From the NCBI GenBank assembly GCA_030652575.1, contig JAUSQI010000004.1, forward strand, positions 1 through 34,868: a stretch of DNA of 34,868 nucleotides, written 5' to 3'. A model generated the notes under the pieces. It saw only the letters and a program-made list of their open reading frames with translations. It did no database searches and had not been told where the DNA came from. This stretch comes from Stagnimonas sp. Its GTDB lineage: Bacteria; Pseudomonadota; Gammaproteobacteria; Nevskiales; Nevskiaceae. Shown here one piece after another: positions 17,946-25,843 of the stretch. The translations under genes and the position numbers were made by a program. How positions within the stretch are numbered: position 1 is the first letter of the stretch; each line of letters opens with the position of its first letter.

Positions 17946-17973
17946 AAAGGGCGCTCTCAAGGAGCGCCTTTTT
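17946..17973 (+). terminator. Rho-independent terminator after the tRNA pair
   Basis: The GGGCGCTC arm and GAGCGCC arm, with a short loop, are followed by a run of five T. It lies between tRNA-Asp and ppiD. Confidence 0.88.
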
Positions 17974-18008
17974 GCTTTGTAGCACTCCTCAACAGCGATC
18001 AATCAAAT

Positions 18009-19931
18009 ATGTTGCAGACCATTCGTGACCGTGTGAGCGGTCCCATCATCTGGGCCATCATCGCGCTCATTGCAATTCCATTTGCTTTCGTGGGTATCGA
18101 GAGCTTCCAAAGCGGTGGCGCCGATCCGACGGTGGCCAAGGTCGGCGATCAGAAGATCACCTCCTCGCAGCTTGAAGCGGCATACCAGCAGCGTTTACAG
18201 CGCTTGCAACAAATGCTCGGCGAAAATTTTCGCTCTGACATGATCGAACCCGCCCGCTTTCGCGAGGGTGTGCTGCAAGAGATGATTCAAGAAACTGCGA
18301 TGCAGCAGCATGCTGCCGAAGCTGGATATACCGCTTCGAACGCAGCCATTCTGGATGCCATCCGTGTGATTCCAGCGTTTCAAAAAGAGGGGCAGTTCTC
18401 GGCTGAGCTGTATCGCGAAGCGCTTTCGAGGCAGGGTCTTGATCCGCAAGGCTTCGAGCGTCAGTTGCGTGATGGCCTGAGCGTCGACCAGATTCGCGAT
18501 GGCGTTCTGGCCAGTGCTTTTGTTACGCCAGCAGAGTCGGCTGCCGCGTGGCGCCTGGCCAGGCAGGAACGTGTTTTCAGCAGCACGCGTTTCAAGGCGG
18601 CGGACTACGAAGCGCAGATCACGGTCAGCGATGCCGACATCACCAAGCATTTCGCGGAACAGGGTGATCGTTACAAGGCGCCCGAACGGCTGAAGCTCAA
18701 AGTTGTCGAGCTCGATCTGGAAAAATTGCCCGAAGCGCCAGTACCCGAGGCCGCGGTTCTCAAAGCGCTTTACGACGCCGACAGCAATGCTTTTGCCTCC
18801 TCTGAAGAGCGGCGTGCACGTCACCTCCTGATTGCCTTCGGTGCCGACAAATCGGCCGCGCTGAAGAAAGCGCAGGAAGCGAAAACGAGATTGGATGGCA
18901 AAGCCGATTTCGCAGCGGTGGCAGGCGAGCTGTCAGATGATCCGGGCTCCAAAGCCAATGGCGGGGATCTCGGCTGGGTTCGCAAGGGCTTGATGACGCC
19001 CAAGTTCGAAGAAAGCCTGTTTGCCCTTCAGAAGGGGCAGGTATCGGAGCCTGTTGAAACCGAGTTTGGATGGCACCTCATCAAGCTCGAAGACGTGAAG
19101 CCAGCGGTGACCAAAGCTTTTGAAGATCCAACGGTGCAAGCCGAATTGCTCACCCGCTATCGCAAGCGGGATGTGGAAAAGCGTTTTCAGGAGCTGTCCG
19201 AAAAAATCGACGAGCTGGCTTTTGAGAAGAACAGCACGCTCGACCCTGTGGCTGAGGCTGTTGGTGGCCGCGTGGAAACCACGGATTGGTTTACCCGTAC
19301 CAGCGGCACGGGTCTGACTGCAAATCAAGCTATCACCCAGGCCGCTTTCTCGCCGGAAGTGCTGCAAGACAACGAAAACAGCAAGCCGATTTCTCTGGGT
19401 GCCAATCATGTCGCCATCGTGCGCAAGGCCGAGTACGAGCCAGCCCGTGCACGCACCATCGAGGAAGTGCGCGAACAGATTCGTGGTGAGCTGAAAACAG
19501 CCCGTGCGGCAGAAAAGGCCAAGCTCGAAGCCGAAGCCACGTTGAAGGCTGTGGAAGCCGGAGCCCCGTTGGCAACAGTGGCTGCTGAGCATCAACATGG
19601 CGTCATTGCCTCCGGTGCTGTGCGTCGCGACGCCGAAGGTGTCGACCGTGCGCTGCTCGATGCCGCGTTTCGTCTGTCGCGTCCGGCAGCGGGCAAAGTC
19701 AGCGTCGGCAAAGCAGAGCTGGCGGCGGGCGAAATTGCCGTGATCGCGCTGACCGAAGTGAAAGATGCTACGCCCGAAACCGACGACAACGCCTTCAAGC
19801 AGCAGAGCGTACAACTCAAGGATGCGCTCGCAGGTGCCGAGTTCGCGAGCTTCCGCACCGATCTTGAAGCCCGCTTGGGTGTCGACCGCAAGGCGCTGCC
19901 TGCGGCTGATCCGACGACGCCTGCACCCTAG
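18009..19931 (+). CDS. ppiD: Periplasmic folding chaperone / peptidyl-prolyl isomerase PpiD
   Basis: 640 residues. One N-terminal membrane helix at about 12-32 anchors the protein in the inner membrane. A SurA-like N-terminal chaperone domain (about 35-240) follows, then a parvulin domain at about 265-365 (RRARHLLIAFG, LSDDPGSKANGGDLGWV, FGWHLIKLEDV) and a second, degenerate C-terminal region. It assists newly exported proteins at the Sec translocon. Length and order fit PpiD rather than SurA. It follows hup and the tRNAs, a conserved arrangement. Confidence 0.95.
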   Translation: MLQTIRDRVSGPIIWAIIALIAIPFAFVGIESFQSGGADPTVAKVGDQKITSSQLEAAYQQRLQRLQQMLGENFRSDMIEPARFREGVLQEMIQETAMQQHAAEAGYTASNAAILDAIRVIPAFQKEGQFSAELYREALSRQGLDPQGFERQLRDGLSVDQIRDGVLASAFVTPAESAAAWRLARQERVFSSTRFKAADYEAQITVSDADITKHFAEQGDRYKAPERLKLKVVELDLEKLPEAPVPEAAVLKALYDADSNAFASSEERRARHLLIAFGADKSAALKKAQEAKTRLDGKADFAAVAGELSDDPGSKANGGDLGWVRKGLMTPKFEESLFALQKGQVSEPVETEFGWHLIKLEDVKPAVTKAFEDPTVQAELLTRYRKRDVEKRFQELSEKIDELAFEKNSTLDPVAEAVGGRVETTDWFTRTSGTGLTANQAITQAAFSPEVLQDNENSKPISLGANHVAIVRKAEYEPARARTIEEVREQIRGELKTARAAEKAKLEAEATLKAVEAGAPLATVAAEHQHGVIASGAVRRDAEGVDRALLDAAFRLSRPAAGKVSVGKAELAAGEIAVIALTEVKDATPETDDNAFKQQSVQLKDALAGAEFASFRTDLEARLGVDRKALPAADPTTPAP

Positions 19932-19939
19932 GGATTGAC

Positions 19940-21220
19940 ATGAACTTACCGCTCCACTGGCGCATGTTGATTGCCCTTGTGGCGGCGGTGGCCATTGGCA
20001 CCTTGTTTGGCGACTCCGAGTTGCTGCTCAAGGTGTGCAACATGATCGGCACCTTGTTTCTCAACGCGCTGAAGATGCTGATCGTGCCGCTGATTCTCGC
20101 GGCGCTGCTGAATGGCTTGATCGGCGGGGCAGAGCAGGGTGGTCTGGGACGGTTGGGCGCACTCACATTCGGCTTTTACATCGGCACCGGACTGCTGGCC
20201 ATATTGACGGGTCTGGCCTGGGCCAATCTGCTGACCCCCGGCATTGTCGATGGCGTGCCGGCTGCTCCCTTACTGGGACTTTCCGGCGACGCCAACGCCA
20301 TCGTTGCGCAGGTGCAGGAAAAAGGCACCCAAGACCTGTGGGCCGTGCTCATCCGCATGGTGCCGACCAATCCGATCCAGGCGGCGGCCACGGGCGACAT
20401 GCTCGGTCTGGTCACGTTCGGCCTGCTGTTCGGCTGGGCGCTCTCACAGCTGCCCGGTGACCTGCGCGGAACCCATGCAGCCTTCTGGAAAGGCGTTTAC
20501 GAGGCAATGACCCGCATCACCGCGCTGGTGATGAAGGCAGCTCCGATCGGTGTATTCGCCATTGTCACCGGCACCGTGGCCAAGACGGGCACAGCGGCGC
20601 TGGAGCCACTGGCAGTGTTCATGCTCGTGGTCGTGCTCGGCCTGCTGACACATGGGCTTGTTGTTTTGCCATTGGTGTTGAAGCTGGTGGCTCGCGTGCC
20701 GGCGTTTGCGCTGCATCGCGCAATGGTCCCGGCGCTGCTGACGGCGTTCTCCACCTCATCGTCGAATGCCACGCTGCCACTGACGATGGACTGCATCGAG
20801 AACAAGGCCAAAGTGCCCCGCCGGGTCTCCGGTTTCGTGCTGCCGATCGGTGCCAACGTCAACACCGATGGCTCGGCACTCTATGAATGTGTGGCCGCTA
20901 TTTTTATCGCGCAGGCCTATGGCTTGCACCTGAGCTTTGGCGCGCAGTTCACCGTGGTGGCACTGGCGCTGATTACCGCTGTTGGGGTGGCCGGCATTCC
21001 ATCCGCCAGTCTGGTGGCGATTGCGGTGATCCTTTCAGCGATTGGCTTGCCGCTCGAAGGTGTGGGCCTCATTCTGGCTGTCGACCGCGTGCTGGACATG
21101 TGCCGCACCGCGCTCAACGTATTGGGCGATTCATCCGCAACCGTCACCGTCGCAAGGCTTTCTGGCGAGGACGGGGTGCTTGGGCAACCTGCGTTGAAGG
21201 TTGCTGGCAAGAGGGACTAA
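19940..21220 (+). CDS. Dicarboxylate/amino acid:cation symporter (SDF family)
   Basis: 426 residues with about eight membrane helices. Family signatures are clear: the serine-rich hairpin [15 protein letters not shown], the [13 protein letters not shown] motif that binds cation and substrate, the re-entrant [14 protein letters not shown] loop, and the terminal [17 protein letters not shown]. It takes up acidic amino acids or C4-dicarboxylates with sodium or protons; which one cannot be read from the sequence. It starts 8 bp after ppiD, so co-transcription is possible, and is convergent with fabI, with 13 bp between them. Confidence 0.9.
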   Translation: MNLPLHWRMLIALVAAVAIGTLFGDSELLLKVCNMIGTLFLNALKMLIVPLILAALLNGLIGGAEQGGLGRLGALTFGFYIGTGLLAILTGLAWANLLTPGIVDGVPAAPLLGLSGDANAIVAQVQEKGTQDLWAVLIRMVPTNPIQAAATGDMLGLVTFGLLFGWALSQLPGDLRGTHAAFWKGVYEAMTRITALVMKAAPIGVFAIVTGTVAKTGTAALEPLAVFMLVVVLGLLTHGLVVLPLVLKLVARVPAFALHRAMVPALLTAFSTSSSNATLPLTMDCIENKAKVPRRVSGFVLPIGANVNTDGSALYECVAAIFIAQAYGLHLSFGAQFTVVALALITAVGVAGIPSASLVAIAVILSAIGLPLEGVGLILAVDRVLDMCRTALNVLGDSSATVTVARLSGEDGVLGQPALKVAGKRD

Positions 21221-21233
21221 CTGCTGAAGCGGC

Positions 21234-22028
21234 TTACTTGCCGTCTTCCGGCAAGCTCATGCCCATGATGTTGAAGCCTGCATCGACATAAACGATTTCT
21301 CCAGTGATGCCGGAGGCCAGATCAGACGATAGGAATGCGGCCGTGTTGCCGACTTCTTCGATGGTGACATTCCGCTTCAAGGCATTGGCCTTTTCAGAGG
21401 CACTCAGCATGCCGCGAAAGCCCTTGATGCCGGCGGCGGCCAAGGTCTTGATCGGGCCGGCGGAAATGCCATTGACACGAATGCCTTCAGCGCCGAGCTC
21501 GGCCGCCATGAAACGCACGTTGGCTTCCAGCGATGCTTTTGCCGGCCCCATCACGTTGTACATCGGCATGGCGCGCACCGCACCGAGATAAGTCAGCGTC
21601 AGCAGGCTGGCCGAGCGGCCTTGCATCAGCGGCCTTGCCGCCTTGCCGAGTGCGGCGAACGAGTAGGCGCTGATGTCGTGCGCCAGGGCAAAGCCTTCGC
21701 GTGTCACGCTTTCAAGGTAGCCACCTTGCAGCAGTTCGCGCGGCGCGAAGCCGATGGAGTGAATGACGATGTCGATGCCGCCCCAAGCATCTTTCAAGGC
21801 AGCGAACACGGCATCAATTTCGCCGTCTTGGGTCACGTCCATCGGCAAGACCAGTTTCGAGCCTACCGAGTGCGCCAAGTCCTCGACGCGCGGCTTGAGC
21901 TTGTCACCTTGAAAGGTAAAAGCGAGCTCGGCACCTTCGCGTGCAAAGGCTTCGGTGATGCCGGTGGCGATGGAACGTTCACTGGCAACGCCAGTAATCA
22001 ATGCTTTTTTGCCGGACAGAAAGCCCAT
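21234..22028 (-). CDS. fabI: Enoyl-[acyl-carrier-protein] reductase FabI
   Basis: 264 residues, a short-chain dehydrogenase fold. It carries out the NADH-dependent last step of each fatty acid elongation cycle. The cofactor site is [11 protein letters not shown] (residues 13-23), [10 protein letters not shown] follows, and the catalytic set is Tyr147, Tyr157 and Lys164. The C-terminus ([10 protein letters not shown]) is typical. A clear GAGGAG lies about 8 bases before the ATG. It is the last gene of the minus-strand run, 30 bp after the AgmX-like gene. Confidence 0.97.
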   Translation of the reverse strand: MGFLSGKKALITGVASERSIATGITEAFAREGAELAFTFQGDKLKPRVEDLAHSVGSKLVLPMDVTQDGEIDAVFAALKDAWGGIDIVIHSIGFAPRELLQGGYLESVTREGFALAHDISAYSFAALGKAARPLMQGRSASLLTLTYLGAVRAMPMYNVMGPAKASLEANVRFMAAELGAEGIRVNGISAGPIKTLAAAGIKGFRGMLSASEKANALKRNVTIEEVGNTAAFLSSDLASGITGEIVYVDAGFNIMGMSLPEDGK

Positions 22029-22058
22029 GCGGTTTCTCCTCGAATCGCGCTGCCCCTA

Positions 22059-23054
22059 TTAGTTAGGAGGCTGGAAGCGGATTGGATAGTTGGGATAAGT
22101 GAAGGACGGGACGTCTTTGGGGCCGAAATCGAGCAACATCACACGGGACAGAATCTTGCGCTCCAGTTCGGGGTCGCCAAGCTCGCTGGAGACAATGCTG
22201 GCATCGGTGACCTTGCCCGAAGAGGCAATCGTCACGCTCAGAACAACCTTGCCGGAAAGACCGGGGTTCTCACGCAGCGCGCGGATATACATGGCGTAGA
22301 ACGAACCCTGCGCACGATCGAACGTCAACTGTATCTCGTCGAGCGAACGCCCTGATTTACCCTTGGTGCCGCCGTCACCCGCCTTGCTGGCATCGCGGCC
22401 AAAGCCCACGGGACTGTCGATGGTGGTCGCACGGCGCTTGCCGAGACCCTGACCGCTCTGGGTGCGGCTGACGCCCGCTGTGCCAGCGCCACCAATGCCA
22501 CTGGAGCCTGAGGCCGCGGCCGCCAGCGCTGCCGATTCGCCACCGCCACTGGCGGAGCCCGCATTGCTGGCCGCACCCTTGGAGGAAAGCACGTTGGGCG
22601 AGAGATTGTCGTTGCTCAGCGCGTCGCCCTTGTTGCGCAGATCGCTGAGTTGGTCGGCAAACGCCAGCACACCGCTGCGTTTCGCAACATCCCGTGCGGT
22701 TTCAACCGGCGTCGGCGTCGGTTCGGCAACAGCGGGCTTCTTCACATCCACTGGCTTCTCGGCGACTTTGGGTGCTGATTCCTGAGGCTGCTCTTTGGAG
22801 TCTTCTTCTGCCGGTGCCGGCTCTTCGATTTCTTCGGCCTTGACGGCATCCGGCGGCGCGGCCATCAGTTCGACGGTTGCCGGTGCCAGGTAGGTGCCGC
22901 CGCCTTCCTGCAAACCCTCGGTGCGATAGAGCGCGCTGAAAATGCCGATGAGCAGAAAGGGAATCGCGATGACGAGCAGCAGGCGACGGAAGCGGCGGTC
23001 GGCATCCTCGGCAAACTCATAGCCATCCCAGCGGATGGTCATTGCGGCATTCAT
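22059..23054 (-). CDS. TonB-like energy transducer with AgmX/PglI-type C-terminal domain
   Basis: 331 residues. A short cytoplasmic start and one membrane helix at about 24-44 (LLLVIAIPFLLIGIFSALY) are followed by a long Pro/Glu/Lys-rich then Gly/Ala/Ser-rich spacer (about 65-235) and a C-terminal domain at about 240-325 (FDRAQGSFYAMYIRALRENP, then GKVVLSVTIASSGKVTDASIVSSELGD). The last domain is of the AgmX/PglI kind, related to TonB and TolA tails. It should carry force from the ExbB/ExbD motor across the periplasm. Its ATG overlaps the stop of the second exbD. The outer-membrane partner is not identified; the TPR lipoproteins in the same run are candidates. Confidence 0.82.
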   Translation of the reverse strand: MNAAMTIRWDGYEFAEDADRRFRRLLLVIAIPFLLIGIFSALYRTEGLQEGGGTYLAPATVELMAAPPDAVKAEEIEEPAPAEEDSKEQPQESAPKVAEKPVDVKKPAVAEPTPTPVETARDVAKRSGVLAFADQLSDLRNKGDALSNDNLSPNVLSSKGAASNAGSASGGGESAALAAAASGSSGIGGAGTAGVSRTQSGQGLGKRRATTIDSPVGFGRDASKAGDGGTKGKSGRSLDEIQLTFDRAQGSFYAMYIRALRENPGLSGKVVLSVTIASSGKVTDASIVSSELGDPELERKILSRVMLLDFGPKDVPSFTYPNYPIRFQPPN

Positions 23055-23572
23055 CGGCCACCCCTCTTGCCGGCATGGGCGACCGAGATGGCGATGCGTG
23101 CAAACTTCAACTCGCCACAGGTCGCCAGTATTTTCTTCAGCACGGTGTAGGGGATGTCCCGGTCCGCCATGACGTTGATTTCGCCACGCGTCGTGGTACC
23201 CGCGTTATCGGTGCCCTGCACGGACATCAGCGTGACTTTGAGCAGTTCCGCCCGCAGCTGAGGCAACGGCTTGTCGGCCGGCGCTGACATGGCTTCATCC
23301 AGCGTCATCACCTGCACGCCCTGAATCAGCACGGCCTGGCGCGTGACCATGATGATCGGCGCTTCGTTGGGCTGGTCGAGCGAGAGCGAGGTGGGCAGCG
23401 TCAGCTCGCGCGGACTGCGCATGTTGTCGATGCTGCTGGTGGTGACGAGCAGGAAGAACACCAGCACCATGAACACATCGATCATCGGCACCAGGTTGAG
23501 CGACACCACGCCTGGTCGGCGCGCGTTGCGGCGCAGGATGCGCTTGGCGCGCAGCGTCAGGTGCGCGCTCAT
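23051..23572 (-). CDS. ExbD/TolR-family motor protein, second copy
   Basis: 173 residues. One membrane helix at about 25-45 (LNLVPMIDVFMVLVFFLL) contains the conserved Asp that carries protons in ExbD/TolR proteins. The periplasmic part contains a GEINVMADRDIPYTVLKKILATC segment close to the standard ExbD end, so this copy is the more typical of the two. It overlaps both neighbours by four bases (ATGA). Confidence 0.9.
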   Translation of the reverse strand: MSAHLTLRAKRILRRNARRPGVVSLNLVPMIDVFMVLVFFLLVTTSSIDNMRSPRELTLPTSLSLDQPNEAPIIMVTRQAVLIQGVQVMTLDEAMSAPADKPLPQLRAELLKVTLMSVQGTDNAGTTTRGEINVMADRDIPYTVLKKILATCGELKFARIAISVAHAGKRGGR

Positions 23573-24102
23573 GGCGTACCTCCGGCTGCGGGCGCTGGGC
23601 CGGCCTGCACAGGCGCATCACCCAAGGCGATATTGGGGAAGAGATCACGCAGGGTGCGGCCATCGCTGCTGGGCGTGATGCGCACGGCATCCATCGTCTG
23701 CACCAGGGTGTCGTGCGTGGTGGCGGGCTCCACCAGCAAGGTGATGCGGGTTTCGTCGGGGCGGGCGTTCTTTACCGTCAGCAGGCGTTCGCTGAGCGAT
23801 CTGTAGTCGTAGCCCTCGGCGGCCGAGCCATAGCGACCCAACTCGTTCAGGCCTTCGGTCAGCACCAGGCCATTGCCGCGCACGGTGACCACCAGAGGCT
23901 GGCGGTTGACGTCAGGCTGGCTCGTCTTCGTCGCATCCGGCAGGTTCAGCCCCAGGATCGAAACGCCGGTGGAGTTCACCAGCAGGAAGAACACCAACAC
24001 CACCAGGATGTCGATCATCGGCACCAGGTTGAGCTCGCCGACCTGTTTCCTGCGACGGTCGCGGCGCAGCACGGTGCGCGCCTTGCGGGTAAGTCCATGC
24101 AT
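23569..24102 (-). CDS. ExbD/TolR-family motor protein, first copy
   Basis: 177 residues. The membrane helix ELNLVPMIDILVVLVFFLLV keeps the proton-carrying Asp. The periplasmic domain is less typical (TRITLLVEPATTHDTLVQTMDAVR) and ends in a Pro/Ala-rich tail. Two different ExbD proteins with one ExbB suggest a mixed ExbD pair in the motor. It lies 29 bp after exbB and overlaps the next exbD. Confidence 0.9.
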   Translation of the reverse strand: MHGLTRKARTVLRRDRRRKQVGELNLVPMIDILVVLVFFLLVNSTGVSILGLNLPDATKTSQPDVNRQPLVVTVRGNGLVLTEGLNELGRYGSAAEGYDYRSLSERLLTVKNARPDETRITLLVEPATTHDTLVQTMDAVRITPSSDGRTLRDLFPNIALGDAPVQAGPAPAAGGTP

Positions 24103-24131
24103 CGGGAGTGCTCTTTGTCGGCCTGGAGGGC

Positions 24132-24764
24132 TTAGTTTTTGAGGCCGAGGGCGTTGAGGAACTTCAGCGCCGCCATTTCGAGGTTGTCGATCAGATCATT
24201 GGTCTGCGACGACAGCAGCGCATGCAGCAGCAGCATGGGCACGGCGACGCCGATGCCGAACGCGGTGCAGTTCATGGCCTCGGACACGGCCTTGGAGAGC
24301 AGATCCGCTTTCTCGGCAGGATTGACGTTGGAGACCGCCGCGAAACCGTTGATGAGACCGACCACGGTGCCGAGCAAACCCAGCAGCGTCGATACATAGG
24401 CGAAAGTGGCGAGGTAGTGGGTGCGGCGTTCCAGCAGCGGGGTCACTTCCATCAGGCTTTCTTCCATCGACATTTCCACTTCGTCGCGCTTGCTGCTGAC
24501 GCGCGAGCGGGCAATGCCGTGGCCGAAAATGCGGCCGATGGGGGAGTCCGAGGCCATTGCGGCGCCTTCTGCGGCGGCAAGGTCGCCACGATTTACCAGA
24601 GGGATCAGTTCGGACCACAGGCGGCGGTTCTCGCCCTTGGCGCGGCTAAGGTAAACCACGCGCTCGATGGCAATGGCCAGACCAATGACGGCCACGGCGA
24701 GGATGGGGTACATGAAGTGACCACCAGCCTGAAAGAAATGGGCAATCGTTGCGAAGGGGTTCAT
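24132..24764 (-). CDS. ExbB/TolQ/MotA-family proton channel protein
   Basis: 210 residues with three membrane helices: about 17-37 (FMYPILAVAVIGLAIAIERVV), 119-140 (FAYVSTLLGLLGTVVGLING) and 165-190 (AFGIGVAVPMLLLHALL). The LLGLLGTVVG motif is diagnostic. It would form the proton-driven stator with the two ExbD proteins. A good AAGGA site lies 6 bases before the ATG. It is 69 bp downstream of the small exported protein gene, with nothing visible in that gap. Confidence 0.92.
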   Translation of the reverse strand: MNPFATIAHFFQAGGHFMYPILAVAVIGLAIAIERVVYLSRAKGENRRLWSELIPLVNRGDLAAAEGAAMASDSPIGRIFGHGIARSRVSSKRDEVEMSMEESLMEVTPLLERRTHYLATFAYVSTLLGLLGTVVGLINGFAAVSNVNPAEKADLLSKAVSEAMNCTAFGIGVAVPMLLLHALLSSQTNDLIDNLEMAALKFLNALGLKN

Positions 24765-24833
24765 CGCGTTTCCTTAAATGAGCGTGTTGCAGGGTGTGAA
24801 GGGAAGTGGATCGTTACAGCAGGTTGGTTTCTA

Positions 24834-25181
24834 TTACTGGGCCTTGGGCAATGCGGTGCCGCTGCGCGTGCGCACATGGTCGGTAATGGTGTTGTAGTAC
24901 TCAAGCTGCCGACGGAACACGTCGGCATCAATCGGCAGCAGCTGTTCTTCGAGAAAACGTGCCGGACGGTCCAGCGCAACTTCGGGCGAATCATTGCGCC
25001 ACGGTGTGATGTAGAGGCCGATCGGCGACTCGCGATCACCGACCACAGTGGTGCCATCGGCATCGGTTTTAAGCGCCGGCTCTTCCGACGTCGTCACCGG
25101 CTGTGCAAAGACCGTCAGCGGCAATGCGGTTAGTGCCAGCAGCGAGAGTTTCGCAAGCGAGGACAGGATCGGACGCTTCAT
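24834..25181 (-). CDS. Small exported protein of unknown function
   Basis: 115 residues. Residues 1-26 are a clear Sec signal peptide (KLSLLALTALPLTVFAQ). The mature part, about 89 residues, is acidic then helical, with ESPIGLYITPWRN and FRRQLEYYNTITDHVRTRSG as its most distinctive stretches. I do not recognise a family. The ATG overlaps the stop of the TPR lipoprotein (ATGA), and exbB follows, so it is probably a periplasmic part of the same machine. Confidence 0.75.
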   Translation of the reverse strand: MKRPILSSLAKLSLLALTALPLTVFAQPVTTSEEPALKTDADGTTVVGDRESPIGLYITPWRNDSPEVALDRPARFLEEQLLPIDADVFRRQLEYYNTITDHVRTRSGTALPKAQ

Positions 25182-25843
25182 GTCTTGGGCACTACAGTCG
25201 TTGAGGTTGCAGGCGAGGCAGGGAGTTCAGTGGCTTCCAGCGCTTTGATCCAGGCCGTCACTTTCAGTTCGCGGTTGTTGGTCATGCGCTGATAGTCACG
25301 GTAGCGAACCAGGGCGTCAGCAGGGCGTTTGAGATACACGTCGTAAAGAATGCCCAGATTGAGAACCACCGGCGCGCTTTCCGGGTTGATCTCGAGCGAT
25401 TGCAGATACGACTGCTCGGCACGCAGGTAGTTCTTGCTTTCGCGGTAGAGGATACCCAGCCAGTTGTACGCAATCGCGTTGCGCGGGTTGGCCTCGACGG
25501 CACGGCTGAAGTTTTTGATCGCGGCGTCGCGCGCATTGGCCTTGGCGTCCAGCACGCCCAGATTGGTCAAGGGGCCGGAAAACTCGGGGTGCTCCTTTGC
25601 GAGTGCGGCAAATCCAGCACGGGCTTCGGGCAGCTTCTTGGCCTTGAGTGCGGCGAGCGCCTCGTCGAATTGCACGCTGGGATCTTTCACGACTGCGGGT
25701 TTAGGCGCCTCGCCGGGCTTGGGTGCAGTGCTGACCTCTTGGCCCTCTGCCGGCCGGTCGGGCTTCACTGTTGCCTGCGGCGCGCAGGCAGCCAGGGCCC
25801 AAGCCGCAAAGAGAGCCAGAACGGCCTTATTTGAGCGTGTCAT
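25178..25843 (-). CDS. TPR-repeat lipoprotein
   Basis: 221 residues. The signal peptide ends in a lipobox (ALAAC, Cys20), so it should be a lipoprotein. A Pro/Lys/Glu-rich linker (about 25-55) follows, then roughly four TPR units (about 58-190; for example AIAYNWLGILYRESKNYLRA and APVVLNLGILYDVYLKRPADA). A strong GGAGGAG site lies 6 bases before the ATG. It overlaps the upstream TPR gene by 17 bp. Size and layout recall PilF/PilW- or AglT-like TPR lipoproteins, but type IV pilus genes are absent here. Confidence 0.85.
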   Translation of the reverse strand: MTRSNKAVLALFAAWALAACAPQATVKPDRPAEGQEVSTAPKPGEAPKPAVVKDPSVQFDEALAALKAKKLPEARAGFAALAKEHPEFSGPLTNLGVLDAKANARDAAIKNFSRAVEANPRNAIAYNWLGILYRESKNYLRAEQSYLQSLEINPESAPVVLNLGILYDVYLKRPADALVRYRDYQRMTNNRELKVTAWIKALEATELPASPATSTTVVPKT

